A stretch of 64,000 bases of DNA from the NCBI GenBank assembly GCA_016630955.3, contig CM049990.2, positions 806,001-870,000 of the forward strand, in the 5' to 3' direction. The DNA comes from Didymella arachidicola (lineage: Eukaryota > Ascomycota > Dothideomycetes > Pleosporales > Didymellaceae). Shown here one piece after another: positions 22,885-33,507 of the stretch; the first letter of the stretch is position 1, and the number at the start of each line of letters is the position of its first letter. The notes beneath the pieces were generated by a model. That model made no database searches. It saw only the letters and a list, made by a program, of their open reading frames with translations, and had not been told where the DNA came from. A program made the translations under genes and the position numbers.

Positions 22885-25625
22885 TTAGTCTCGATGGACA
22901 TACGACCCTGAGTTTGTGAGTATTTGCATCGTTGGAGCACGGGGTGGATTACTTACCAATGTCTCCAATACCTCGTACCTCCTCAGGTACCTTGCCAGTC
23001 TCAGGATCCACGCGGCGGGAATGTTTTCCAAGATGAGCAACCCAATGGTCGCGGAAGTCGCTCACGAGTGTGGCGATGCACATATCTTGCAGCTCCTTTT
23101 CCTCCCGTAAACGTTGATCGTGAAGAACCTGCTTCTCGTCGTCGGTGAGCCCCTCCGCCTTCAGGTTGCGTATCTCCTGTATGATATGAAGAAGTTCTGC
23201 CTCCGTACACCGTGTCCGCGGCGCAGCATCTGCGGTTCTCCGTACGTAGCGCCCGGTGACATCTGCAACATGGTCTTTAGAGAAAGCAATGCAGTATGCC
23301 AACTTTTTACCCCAGCCTACATATCTGTTAGTCCGCAGTCAGCAAGCTTCGTGGGGGTTCCTTACCATCGGTGTACATGCGTGGCTTGTCCCATGTTTGT
23401 TCTACAGCATCAACATGGACCCATCGTTGCCGGTGCTCGGAGAACACTTCAGTCCATACGTGATCTTCCGTCGTCCACACCCAACGGGTCTGGAACCCCA
23501 GGGCCCGGCAGAGCATACCGAAGCAATTAGTCCATTCGCCGACACGACCTTTCCGGGTTTGAAGGAGCACGAACGGGTCGTTGTAACGGGGAAAGCGGAC
23601 AAATGCTTTACAGTCTTCACGTCCACATTGGTAAGCTTCTACATTATTAGCTCCCTTGGCTCGCTCGTCCGGCGTAGGTGAAGTTAGACCTTGAGAGATT
23701 GTAGGCGAAAGGCATGAGCCGCAAAGGGGGTTGTTGACCCATTGGAAGAAGTCTCGCTTGTACCAGTCCATCAGAGCTCGTACAACGCAGTCTTGATAGC
23801 CCCATGATGGTTTCAGGCCACCGCCTATGCTTTTGGCTTCCGCTTCCAGTATAGCTGATTCTTCTTCTGCGCGGGTGTATATTTGCTCAAGTGGAATGTG
23901 ACTTAACGCTTCATCTAGGGATCCTGCAGTTTCCCATCTCACCGCTATGTTACTCAATGATATGAGCATGTTACGAAATCGTAGCGATGCTGTTTGGCTG
24001 GGCGGTGTTGGTATGGGAGGAAGCCTGCGTCGAAATGCTGCTAGACGCAATGCAGTCTGGTAATCGACAAGAGGCAGCTTACTCGCTCGCAACAGTTGTT
24101 GACGATCTTTGGATAATGATTCGCGGAAACATGCTGTGACAGAGGCAGCAAAGGCATCATCTAGGGAGGACGATGATGACGTGGCACTGTCGTGTCCTTC
24201 CGTGTTCGTACTCGCATTTGGGGGGTCACTTCGCGGACAGTTTTTGTTTGCAGTCAAGCTACTCTGCTGCAAACCTCGCCTGTACATCAACAAGTCCGTG
24301 TGTCGATCGATGTCCTCGAAAATCTGATAGGCCGGAACCACGCAAACAAGACCAGAATCGGGCGAGCCTGCCGTGATGTGGCCGTATAATTTCCGAGTCG
24401 AGGTTTCGAAAACCCAGGAACCACAGTCGCCGTTGACAAGGGGTCGCTCCAGTAGAACACGATGCGTCTCCTGGTAGTGTGCCGTGCCAGGTGGCCGCAC
24501 AAATAATGGGGTACATACCGCTGTTCCTGAAACCTTACCGCTGGACGATGTATGAGCTTCCACCTGGAATTCGACAGTGGCTTTGAGGTCTTCTTGCGTG
24601 AGATGACTGGGAGATATGGAACCATCGTCAAAAGACGGCTCGGCCTGTCGGTTGAGAGCGATCAAGGCATAGTCAAGCTCCGGATATGCACCATCGGACG
24701 ACGAGATGGCCAGTTGACCGATCTCGCAAAGATCGTCTGGAAGTTGTGGGGGGTGACTGATTGCAATTATTCGCTCCTCAGGTGAATCTATCGTTGTTAA
24801 GGTCACGCTCGACTCCAGCTCTTTCAGAGACTTCGTCCAGTCGCCCTCGTCGTCCGTAATCGCTGGAATTATGCCTACACAGCTCACCGTATCCCATTCT
24901 TCATCGCTGTCTGAGAATTGCATGTCTGCCTCGCTGCTTTCTGAGCCTGGATCCTCTGATGGTATATTTGAGAATGCGTGACCAGCAGTCACAGCATAGT
25001 CAACATGTCCTATCCGTACGATTCCTCCGCATGTCGCTTGGCGCATTATATTTGGAATCTCGTTGTCGTTGTTCCCTATGAACAAAGGCGAACCGGCGAA
25101 GGGTCGATCCAATTTGCCGAAGACGGCAGTGGGTCGGAAACCCACAGCCTCATGACAAGAATTACTTAGTGCGACCCCATTTTCTGAGTTTGCTGCCAGC
25201 TGAACAAGCTGATTGTAATCAGGTGCCCTTGGGAGATGCTTGAGAGCAATGTTCGAATAGCTTTTGAGGATACCGCTGTCTCTGATCAGATTCCTAGCCG
25301 CTTTCCGCAACGGTTCGAGTTCGCAGCAGAAGATGATCGTAGGTACTGCTGTATCCGATACTGTGCCGACCATGTAGATTGACCAGGTTATCCAAACAGA
25401 TGTTGGTTCACTGTGCGTGTCTAGGTGGTGCTTGATGCTGGGGGCTAAGCTCATGTAGACAGCGCGCGCAGGGCCAACTGCTTCCCAGCATGTTTGGGCA
25501 CCGATCCTCGTAATGAAGCGTCCGATTGATTCTTGTGGTCGAGGCCATGGTGGTGTGGTTTTATCGACGTTGACTTTCACGTCGCGTAGCGTACGACTGC
25601 GTCGGATCCGGCTCAGGGCATTCAT
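22885..25625 (-). CDS. Trypsin-like domain fused to catalytically altered PNG1-type transglutaminase fold
   Basis: Exons 25625-23366, 23316-22957 and 22907-22885 give 2643 nt (880 aa). Residues about 195-435 look like a chymotrypsin-fold protease domain of the kind found in fungal accessory proteins: His216 in AVTAGHAF, Asp318 in ELDYALIAL and Ser403 in NGDCGSW. After a Ser-rich linker (450-490), residues about 490-880 are a fungal PNG1: SLRFRNMLISLS, the Cys pairs at 635/638 and 667/672, GRVGEWTNCF, DHVWTEV and HVDAVEQTWDKPR. The PNGase nucleophile position is Val695 instead of Cys, while His722 and Asp739 remain; loss of the Cys is reported for filamentous-fungal PNG1 proteins. No stop or obvious splice pair separates the two halves. 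Two genes, with PNG1 starting at the internal Met447, remain possible. Confidence 0.75.
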
Positions 25626-26007
25626 GTCCGGGACAACGGATATCTACAATGACTTGCAATGACTAGATAGGGAATCGCAAGGGGAGGGAGGTGACGTTGA
25701 TCAATGATGACTACTCGCAATGGCAATCAGGCTGATGAGTGGCAACTCTGGATCATCGTCGGATCTTGCGACATGGGGCTGACATGCAGCTAAGCGCTGC
25801 TGGGCTGAGCAGGCTGAGGTGCCGTCACCCAATGACTCGTCCTGCTCGAAACACAGCCCCCAACAACAGCCGTGCTTGCGCGTCTCGTGACTCCAACAGT
25901 AAATCTGTTGCATGATAGAGTATAGGGGAGTTCAATGACATAAGAAGAGCTGCGGACCTTCCGCGCATTGTTCAAGGCACCGGCTGAAACACGGCATCCC
26001 CGCAGAC
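25626..26007. promoter_or_regulatory. Divergent intergenic region
   Basis: 382 bp between the fusion gene and the TM protein gene, transcribed in opposite directions. No gene supported. Confidence 0.35.
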
Positions 26008-27103
26008 ATGGATCCTTTCGCAGCTTCCCTTGTTGACCCTCTCTCCTGGCCAGCTAAAGAGCACATCACGAATGCATTCTGGAGCCTCAAGCGAGCTGAC
26101 ACTCACTCCAATGCTATATTGACGTCGGAAGCATACTGGCAATTCTATAAAAACGAATGCGACCGAGCGCTACACGACGGAGGGCGACATGTTCTGGCGC
26201 GCACTCACCACGATGTCGTCGACGTCGTTCACCTCCTTCAAGAGCGACAATCGCGTAAATCCGTCCAAGAGAAGCTGCGTCTCAAATTAACGAAAACTCA
26301 CGATAACGATGAAGAGTTGATTGATCGAACAATCGACCTTGCAGCTAATCTGCTGCTTATGGTCGACTGCACCAACATCGAGTATGGATTCAGTGGACAT
26401 CAGCAACTCGATTGGAAGGATGGCTCACTAGATGAATGCATCCGCAGCCATTTCGAAACTCAACCAGTACTGGGCCACGAAGCCGTCAAGCTACCACGTA
26501 TCTTTAACGCAATGAACCTCGGACGTATTGCCGGCATCGAGATAGTACCTACGTCGAACATACTTGACCATCTCCGACTAATAGACGACGATAGAAAGGT
26601 CTATATCTTCCACCATTCGACATTTCTGGATCAGCAGTCCAAAAGGTGCGCACAAAGGCCTTGAACATGTCGTAATGGCGAGAGTATCTGCTGATATGAG
26701 TAGCTCTCTACTACCCAAAGAGCTCGTTCGAGAGACGCAACGGACAATTGCCTTACTTTTTCCACAATCGGACCCAGCTGTTCGTAAGTGGTATCGTCAG
26801 TTACCAGCGCCTTGGTCACTAGATACACAGTTGATCATGTGTGGACATCTGAAAACCGATGACCGGCAAATCGAAAAATTTTACCACTGGCATGATCGGC
26901 TTGTTGTTTTGAAGCAAGCGTTCGACGAAGCCACTCCACAGAATCTATTACAGTGGTGGTATGACCGTCGCAACGGTGTCCAATGGTGGACATTTTGGGT
27001 AGCTATTTTGGTCCTGGGAATGACCTTGCTTTTTGGCTTCATACAATGCGTTACCAGCATCATGCAGGTATATGCTGCCTTCCATCCAAAGACTGAAGGT
27101 TAG
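26008..27103 (+). CDS. Fungal-specific protein with C-terminal membrane segment
   Basis: Exons 26008-26645 and 26701-27103 total 1041 nt (346 aa). No named domain is known to me, but the layout (LDQQSK, SLLPKELVRET, LLFPQSD, then DDRQIEKFYHWHDRLVVLKQ and WWYDRRNGVQWWTFWVAI) is one seen repeatedly in filamentous-fungal hypothetical proteins. A single hydrophobic helix of about 25 residues near 315-340 follows a Trp-rich motif, suggesting a tail-anchored membrane protein. The intron has donor GTGCGC and acceptor ATGAG. It is divergent from the protease-PNG1 fusion. Function unknown. Confidence 0.7.
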
Positions 27104-27547
27104 CCGGTATCTCGCCCGAAGGCCCTGATACCTCAGCTCGACTGGAGACGACTACCTTTCCAGGTATTTCGGATGATACTACCAGGCTAAAAATCTTGGT
27201 GCTCACTTTGGGTGTTAGACATCGTCGCTCCGTAAGCATACCCCGATGGTTGAACTGCGCATTACAGCGCAGTTGAGTTGCTGTAGAGCCACGAGCCTCT
27301 TCGGACAGATTGTCTTCAGTACCGATCGTCGAACATAGCCAACGCTTATCCCACAATCCTCCTCTCAAGTAAGGCCAGAACTTGCGAGCTAAGAAATTCT
27401 GTCATACTTGAGCGGTATTCTCTAAGTCTATATTCCCAAGGCGCAATGATATCATAAAGCCAAGAGGTGCTCGAAGCCTCCAGATCAGAGGATGTTGCGG
27501 TCTTGGAACGACTCTTAGGAGCGATTAACGTTTAATATCCGAAGCCC
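27104..27547. other. Intergenic with possible decayed exon
   Basis: No intact gene. At about 27460-27530 a frame reads SEDVAVLERLLGAIN, which resembles the start of an ankyrin-type protein, but it lacks an ATG and a clean splice to the next frame. Confidence 0.35.
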
Positions 27548-28156
27548 GTGTACAGAGAGTCTGCTACCGGTCCTCCACCTGTTAACTCAAAGCTAGTAGC
27601 AGGGATCACGCAGGGCCACGTTGACGTGGTGGCTCTTATCTTGCAGGCGTACTCCGAGCACAGAGTACATTTCTTTTGTGAGATCATCCACACGTCGTCA
27701 CACCGTCCGGACCTCGAAATTCTTCAGAGTATCTACGAATATGATCGAACAATCGTATCTTTCGAGTGGGACCATCACACCAACACCTTCGTCTCCAAGG
27801 CGTGCGAACAGCCACTTGAGAAGATCACGCCCTTACTTCTCTGGTTGATCGAGCACGATGCAGATCTCGAGGAAGGCCACGTTCCGCGCATATTGAGTAA
27901 CGCAATTATTGGTGGTCAAATACTCGATGTAGTCGAAGCAGTAATGAACAAGGCCGCTTCGTTGTCAAGGCTGGCGTTGCGGCAGGCGGTGGTCTGCGAG
28001 CGGATCCATATTATCAGACTCTTCATGAGCAAGAGGACAAGATGGAATGCAGATGTTGCTAAGTATCTGCGTAATGAAGCTGAGCAGACTGAAAATGCAA
28101 AGGTGGTCGAGCTTGTGGAGGAGTGGACGAGGCATAGGAGCTGTGTAGTCAGCTAG
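27548..28156 (+). CDS. Ankyrin-like protein, 5' end unresolved
   Basis: About 200 codons without a clear ATG at the beginning; the first in-frame candidate is a GTG. Degenerate ankyrin-like helices are visible: SKLVAGITQGHVDVVALIL, then LLLWLIEHDADLEEGHVPR and a final repeat near LRQAVVCERIHIIRLFM. An upstream exon may lie near 27460 but cannot be joined convincingly, so the gene could be truncated at the 5' end. It ends in VEEWTRHRSCVVS. It belongs to an accessory stretch with another ankyrin gene at 31787. Confidence 0.5.
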   Translation: MYRESATGPPPVNSKLVAGITQGHVDVVALILQAYSEHRVHFFCEIIHTSSHRPDLEILQSIYEYDRTIVSFEWDHHTNTFVSKACEQPLEKITPLLLWLIEHDADLEEGHVPRILSNAIIGGQILDVVEAVMNKAASLSRLALRQAVVCERIHIIRLFMSKRTRWNADVAKYLRNEAEQTENAKVVELVEEWTRHRSCVVS

Positions 28157-28626
28157 CGGCACTGGCCTGAAATGAAGGGTAGCTATATTCGACGAGGAGG
28201 TTTCCACGTTCGGTGAGGGGAGAAACTTGCAGCCAGTAGAATTATTCCGGGCTTAGAAGGCGCAATCAGATAGTCCTCACCTATTCTTACGGAGTAGCTA
28301 GCTTACACTACCTTTCGCTATACTTACAGTCAAGTCAACGATCTTGAGTTGCCTCACCAAATATTGCTGTCCGAGATCGATGAGATTGTCCGCATCGCAT
28401 TGGATGACATTGTAGGTGTGAAGTGTCTTGCTTAAGATGACTTCGCAGTACATGACGTCATAGGCTATCTTCGAGGCAATAACGACATCGACAAAGATTC
28501 TCGAACGTGTGCTAACGAAGACTCTGCGCTACAACCACGATCGCTCACAGACGACATCGACATCTGCCTCTACACTGACCTATAAGGTGACAACTATGAA
28601 TCCCAAACCACTCACCACTCGCCGAT
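28157..28626. other. Intergenic, nothing recognised
   Basis: About 470 bp with no supported gene on either strand. Confidence 0.4.
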
Positions 28627-29304
28627 ATGCCTGCAGCTGTCACGTCCTTCCAAGAACAAGTGCGTGGCACACTTACCCAGCAGATTGCGCAAAGCGGCCA
28701 TGCAACGTCTAACAATGAGCTTGCATTACTGCTCGACTGCACACGGAAAGAGATAGAGGAAGCTCTTCTTGCTCTGCATAATTCACATTCCTTGCTCCTT
28801 CACGCCAATAAGACGGAGCCCTGGGTCGTCCATCCTTTCTCCCTATACCCATCTTCATGCTGGGTCCAAGTCGACGACCGTGGATACTGGGCGACATGTC
28901 TATACTGCGACATGGGCATCGCCGCAGCCCTAAGAGCGGATGCAGACATGTTTACAAGATTCGAGGGTGAGATCGAGCAGTGTATTTGGCAAGTCCGAGA
29001 CCAGGATGTTCTGGAGAAAGACCTAGTCTTCCACCTTTCGACGCCCATCAAGGAATGGTGGGATAATGTCATCTATGCCTGCGGGTCGTTCCAGCCGTTT
29101 CGCAATGAGGAAGATGTGGATGACTGGTGTCGGCGACAAAGAATGAAGAAGGGAGCTGTTGTGCCGTTGCCGCAGATGTGGCGATTTGCCAGTGCTTGGT
29201 ATGGCGAGTATGTTGCGAAACCCTGGCATAAGAGATCGAAGGAAGAGATTCAGCAAGTTCTCAAAGATCACGGCCTTGTTGGGGCTTTTTGGTCGATTGA
29301 CTAG
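28627..29304 (+). CDS. Organomercurial lyase (MerB)-like protein
   Basis: Intronless, 225 aa. It resembles the alkylmercury-lyase fold family: an N-terminal helical/wHTH-like part (about 1-60), then VHPFSLYP at 68-75, WATCLYCDMGIAAALRAD at 88-105, IKEWWDNVIYACGSF at 141-155, and the C-terminal pattern DDWCRRQ, LPQMWRFASAWYG and HGLVGAFWSID. In MerB, catalysis uses two Cys and one Asp. Here Cys91 and Cys152 are the likely Cys equivalents, while the Asp position appears to be Cys94 with Asp95 next to it, so C-P lyase-type Hg-C cleavage is not assured. Lack of introns and bacterial-style similarity suggest horizontal transfer; this is inference. Confidence 0.6.
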   Translation: MPAAVTSFQEQVRGTLTQQIAQSGHATSNNELALLLDCTRKEIEEALLALHNSHSLLLHANKTEPWVVHPFSLYPSSCWVQVDDRGYWATCLYCDMGIAAALRADADMFTRFEGEIEQCIWQVRDQDVLEKDLVFHLSTPIKEWWDNVIYACGSFQPFRNEEDVDDWCRRQRMKKGAVVPLPQMWRFASAWYGEYVAKPWHKRSKEEIQQVLKDHGLVGAFWSID

Positions 29305-31166
29305 ACCGATGTTTGGCGTAATTAGCAGTCTGTTGGAAAGCTACAGCACCGGGCAACATCACTTGAGACTTTCCCTATGAGTCGTTATCTGACATTCAAC
29401 TACATCCAACTACATACAATCGTTTCAGCCTCCTTTCTGGACGAACCGAAGAGCAATTCAGGTTGATACGTACCCAACATTCAACAGATGCGGGTTGATC
29501 TGGTGACTACTCCGAAAAAGTCTCTCTATGTTGGCAGCATCCAGACAGCCTCGATCACGTTGGACATCGAGCCCAGAATTGAGGTCGGCACGACATATTG
29601 CTGTAACGGATATACGGAAGTACCAAAACCACGAGGGACATGAACGATTGACAAAGTGCTTTTGACCAAGATTACCATAACGTTTAAGAACACAATTTCT
29701 GACCGTGGAAGGGTCGGCGACACTGTTCACATCACTGAGTGGAGCGAAGCCCTAACTGGCGTGCATCCCTTTCATTATTTGGAAGAGAGAAAGCAATCGA
29801 GGTACGGCTATTGTTCGAACACATGTGGTATAATCGCTTCTTCTTTACAGGTGCGGCAGCAAGACCCGAACATGACGAAGAGATCGTGGCGTTACGGTAT
29901 TTGGAGAAAAATATTAGAGATACAGGGAATCCAACTTCTCGTGCTATGGGTGCTTTTATATCTTGGCTCCCACACTCAGCACATGACCATGAGACTTCCC
30001 CCGATGTGTAGGGCGACATAACCTCGACCCAGAACCCGTCAAGAGCCGTAGCCTTCATGTCCCTATAATTTCGTCCTCAAAGAGGAGGCGACATTTGCAA
30101 ATGCGCAGAGAACAACACGTTGTCAGTCTGAAATCAAGAGCCGAAGCAAGACCATGACACTTCATCCACTGACTTTGTAGACTCTGAAGGAGAGCAGACC
30201 CTTAGTCTCAGCCTCGGTCTCAACATATATGAAGACAAGAGTCAGACGAAGTTCAAGATTGAGAAAGTGCCATTCCGTTGGAGGAAAGTGTTCTTACAAC
30301 CGTTCCAAACTCGGGTACGCGTCTGCACTGGTGTTTGTCTCCGTACACCTTTTTGGGGTACTGCTTCTCCTCTGATGACCTGAAACGAAGTGAATAGTGG
30401 CAGTCAGGCCGACAGACAGCAGAGCACAGATGTCTATAGTTTCGGTTTGAGGCAGGGACGCCAGAAGCAACGCATTGATTCCCACCTTATTTTGACTCCT
30501 AGGTGACTTTCACTGCAGAGAATTGCGCGAGGGCGAATATCTGGGGCTTCTTTCGAAGGAAGCGGTAGGAGCAGAAACGCTCATCGTCATACTGGTCGTT
30601 CTTTTTGGAGGGGGCCTGATTTAGGACATGATGCTTCCGCATCGCGTATTTCAAAACAAAGCGAGGCAGATACATGAAATAATTGGCAATGGAATTATGC
30701 GTGAGGAAGAGCGAAGACAGTGCCACGAGAGTTTCTGTACGGCTTCAGAGCTGCTCTTATATCTGAAAGATCGCGACCGCACAGATTACGCGTCCCGGAT
30801 CCGGCAATAGCAGCAACGAGCATATCGTCGGCCATGCCATAATTTTTAAACGTAATTAAATATGCCATAGGGAAAAGGGGGGCAGCTTTTGATGCCAAGA
30901 AAGTCCCATCGCGAAGATGAGGCTTATTCTCACGTGATGCTGCTTCCGGGGACACGAACTGTCGGTATTTGACAGTTTTATTTTAGACAAGGTTGCCGAG
31001 CATCGTGTGCAACTCACATCTTTTGTATTACTTGAATGGTGGGCAGGGCGCAGAGCATCAAGAAGGTCTAGTATACTTTCAGTAGAAGCTTTTAATCGCC
31101 CGGAAACTTCACCGGCCTGCTGACGCGTTTTCTCCATGAACAGCAGATGTCAAGGTTCTGGTCGAT
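29305..31166. other. Gene-poor accessory stretch
   Basis: Nearly 1.9 kb without a supported gene. A possible spliced fragment lies near 29739-30011 (a GTACGG donor at about 29801 and a TTTACAG acceptor at about 29850), but it has no recognisable product. A minus-strand frame at 30856-31137 begins with MEKTRQQAGEVSGRL and runs into a GTGAGT; it may be an exon relic. AT content rises near 30840-30870. Confidence 0.4.
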
Positions 31167-31568
31167 TTGCTCGTGAGGCAACTTGTAGCGACAGAGCTGC
31201 ATCGCCACTTCAAGAACGAGGACGCAGATCACGGTGCTGCTGCTTTGCTTCAAGCGGTCGGACAGTCGTTGAAAATAGCCCTTGGAGATAGAGAAGATAT
31301 GTTCGAGGACGGTACAGGGGTCTGCGCTCAGGGGCTCGATGCCGGTATCATGACTCCTAGTGGCGGTATTTCCGAGACTCTAGGAGTAGCCGTGAGGCAG
31401 AAACCCCCAAATAGTACCAACGAAGCTGGAAGACCAGATGCTGAACCAGTTCCGTTCACCCCTGCCCCTGTGTTGCAAAACACAACGATTTCAACGGGAA
31501 CAAAGATGCCATTGTCGACAGCAGAACATACAGCGCCAATGCGGGTCGCAGATGAGTACCAATACTAG
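31167..31568 (+). CDS. Doubtful open frame (133 aa)
   Basis: An open frame continuing upstream in phase without a clear start. The composition is moderately protein-like (HGAAALLQAVGQSLKIALGD). No domain recognised. It may be a remnant of an older gene in this accessory stretch. Confidence 0.22.
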   Translation: MLVRQLVATELHRHFKNEDADHGAAALLQAVGQSLKIALGDREDMFEDGTGVCAQGLDAGIMTPSGGISETLGVAVRQKPPNSTNEAGRPDAEPVPFTPAPVLQNTTISTGTKMPLSTAEHTAPMRVADEYQY

Positions 31569-31786
31569 CAGCGTGCAGGAGAATGAGCTACTAGTAAAAG
31601 AGGTCAATGACAGAAAGAGTCAAGAGTGCCTGATGAGGGCCGCGACAGTCTTTGTAAGGCATTGTGTGTTCCCCATCATCAGTTCGGCATGACCTCAGTC
31701 TAGAGAGGCCACTGTATCAGTCCTTGCTCCGTGATCTCAAGCCCTCGTAATCTGCTAGCCCCACAAGCTCAAGGCACATCTCATGT

Positions 31787-32830
31787 TCACTGCACACCAC
31801 ACTTGTCCTCACTCCACGTCCATCTAAAACCTTCTTTGGCTCTCTTGCATTCTTTCTCATTCTTCCACTCACAGACGTACTCTTTGAACATGGTCATACC
31901 TTGTGAATCTGCGTCCTTTAGTGCCGGCGTTGGATCTGCACCTCGATCGAGTAGAAGCCAAATCAATGCACGCGTATTCTTTACCCAATCAGGGTTGCAG
32001 TGGTCCAAGACATAACATATCGGCGTCCCAGACCCAATATGGCCAGAAAATCCGGGGTCACCCGGCTTCCAATCCTTCGCGTTAACATCCAAACATAGCG
32101 TGTCGATTGAGTAGGCCACTAGGGCCATGCGGTCGGCGTGGTCCTCTCTGCTTTGCCGCATTTTGGCGGTATCTTTTTCCGGGTCATCTGAGCCTGTGTG
32201 GCTCAATGAGGCAGCCAGGACAGCTAGATGTAGCGTCCGGCGTCCCAGCGGTGCCCCTGCGGCGTGCAAGAGCCTGAAAGATGCGAAGCTGGCGAGTGAT
32301 GCAGCTTTCTTGAGGATTGATCGCTTTGGGCTGTAGAATATCGTGACGTGTGCACCACGTTCTAGGCACCACTGGACAAGGTCATCGTCGGCAAGGATGC
32401 GCCACAATAGAGGGTCGCACCGCTGATCACCGAAGTCCCCGTAACGTTTGCAGTTGTTGATGTCCCACCCATGAGCGAGTAAGAAGTCAAGTGTTGTTAT
32501 TGATGGAAGTGGGACTGTTGCAACACTTTCTGATGACAGGAGCTTGCATTCGACCGCGTGGTTGTTGACAAGGTGATGAAGAATGGCTATAGAGTTGTGT
32601 TGAATTGCTGTGCAAAGCAGTTCGAGGTGGAACGAATTCAGATCTCTGTTTGGCACCATAGAGATCATCTCGTCAAGAAGATCGGTGTCGTTGTCTTCGC
32701 ATGCTTTGCGTCCGAGCCTCCACACATCATCTTTCGGCTGGAGGGCGTAGTCAATACGTATGGGGTCTATATCCCGCGTATGAAAACAGAGTCTGCTGTA
32801 TCGGAAGGAGCACTGCGAGCAGGCCTGCAT
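31787..32830 (-). CDS. Ankyrin-repeat protein (347 aa)
   Basis: Single exon, 347 aa. It starts with a Cys-rich MQACSQCSFRYSRLC segment and then a run of ankyrin-type units: LLCTAIQHNSIAILHHLV, then ITTLDFLLAHGWDIN, WCLERGAHVTIF, FRLLHAAGAPLGRRTLHLAV and a last unit RALIWLLLDRGADPT. The segment GSGTPICYVLDHC is typical of fungal ankyrin proteins of this type. It ends with a charged tail (EWKNEKECKRAKEGFRWTW). No enzymatic domain. Cytosolic, partner unknown. Confidence 0.72.
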   Translation of the reverse strand: MQACSQCSFRYSRLCFHTRDIDPIRIDYALQPKDDVWRLGRKACEDNDTDLLDEMISMVPNRDLNSFHLELLCTAIQHNSIAILHHLVNNHAVECKLLSSESVATVPLPSITTLDFLLAHGWDINNCKRYGDFGDQRCDPLLWRILADDDLVQWCLERGAHVTIFYSPKRSILKKAASLASFASFRLLHAAGAPLGRRTLHLAVLAASLSHTGSDDPEKDTAKMRQSREDHADRMALVAYSIDTLCLDVNAKDWKPGDPGFSGHIGSGTPICYVLDHCNPDWVKNTRALIWLLLDRGADPTPALKDADSQGMTMFKEYVCEWKNEKECKRAKEGFRWTWSEDKCGVQ

Positions 32831-33507
32831 CGTAAGGTATAGTTTTGTGCTATGTTGTAGCGAAGCAATTGTACCTATGGTAGCGAGTGGATCAGTCTGC
32901 TAGAAGAACCGCAGGCTGCAGTATCCATACTGTATCTGTGCACTTAGTGCGGCTCGTCCCGGATTACCATTTCATAAGACACCCGAACCCGCCAGCGACA
33001 CCACGCTAGCGGGTCCAGCGGATGCGTTCGCCTCGCCGAAGCATCCATCGTTGTATCAATTTCTCAGTCGCCTGCACAACCTCTCAAGCTGCCTGCCGGC
33101 AAGTGGTTACTGCAAATTGGGCTGAACGCTCAACGCTTTGCTCGGAAGCCGACTTCCTGTTGGTGTTACTCCGTTAAGGGCGCGGCCAACGCCGGTGCGC
33201 TGCAATGTTGGTACCCCTTGGAACTGTGCTGGCGACGCAATTCGTGAACTAGTTCGAGCAACGTTCCTGCCACCACTCCAGGGGGCGGGAGCCTGTTTGG
33301 GTACAGGAGATATGACGAGCAGCTCTGCCGCGAACTTTAACAAAGCGCGTGCGGGCGGTTAGCGAGCTAACGCGCCAAGTTCGGCGCATTGTCGCGCCTT
33401 CCTACCCAATTCTTACCAACAAGTAGCGTCAACAACGACATCGAACCGAGTCTCACTACTCCATGGCTTTAACATGTGGATAAGAGAGCTTTGCAGTCAT
33501 TGAAGTG
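32831..33507. other. Intergenic, nothing recognised
   Basis: About 680 bp without a supported gene. It holds the upstream region of the gene starting at 33508. Confidence 0.4.

Noticed and set aside
24100..24330. A hidden intron separating the protease-like and PNG1 halves
   Set aside because: A GTAC donor can be found near codon 447, but no convincing branch/acceptor pair is required by the frame, so the fusion model was kept with a caveat.
25305..25325. tRNA B-box-like GGTTCGAGTTC
   Set aside because: Lies inside the fusion gene and no cloverleaf could be formed around it.
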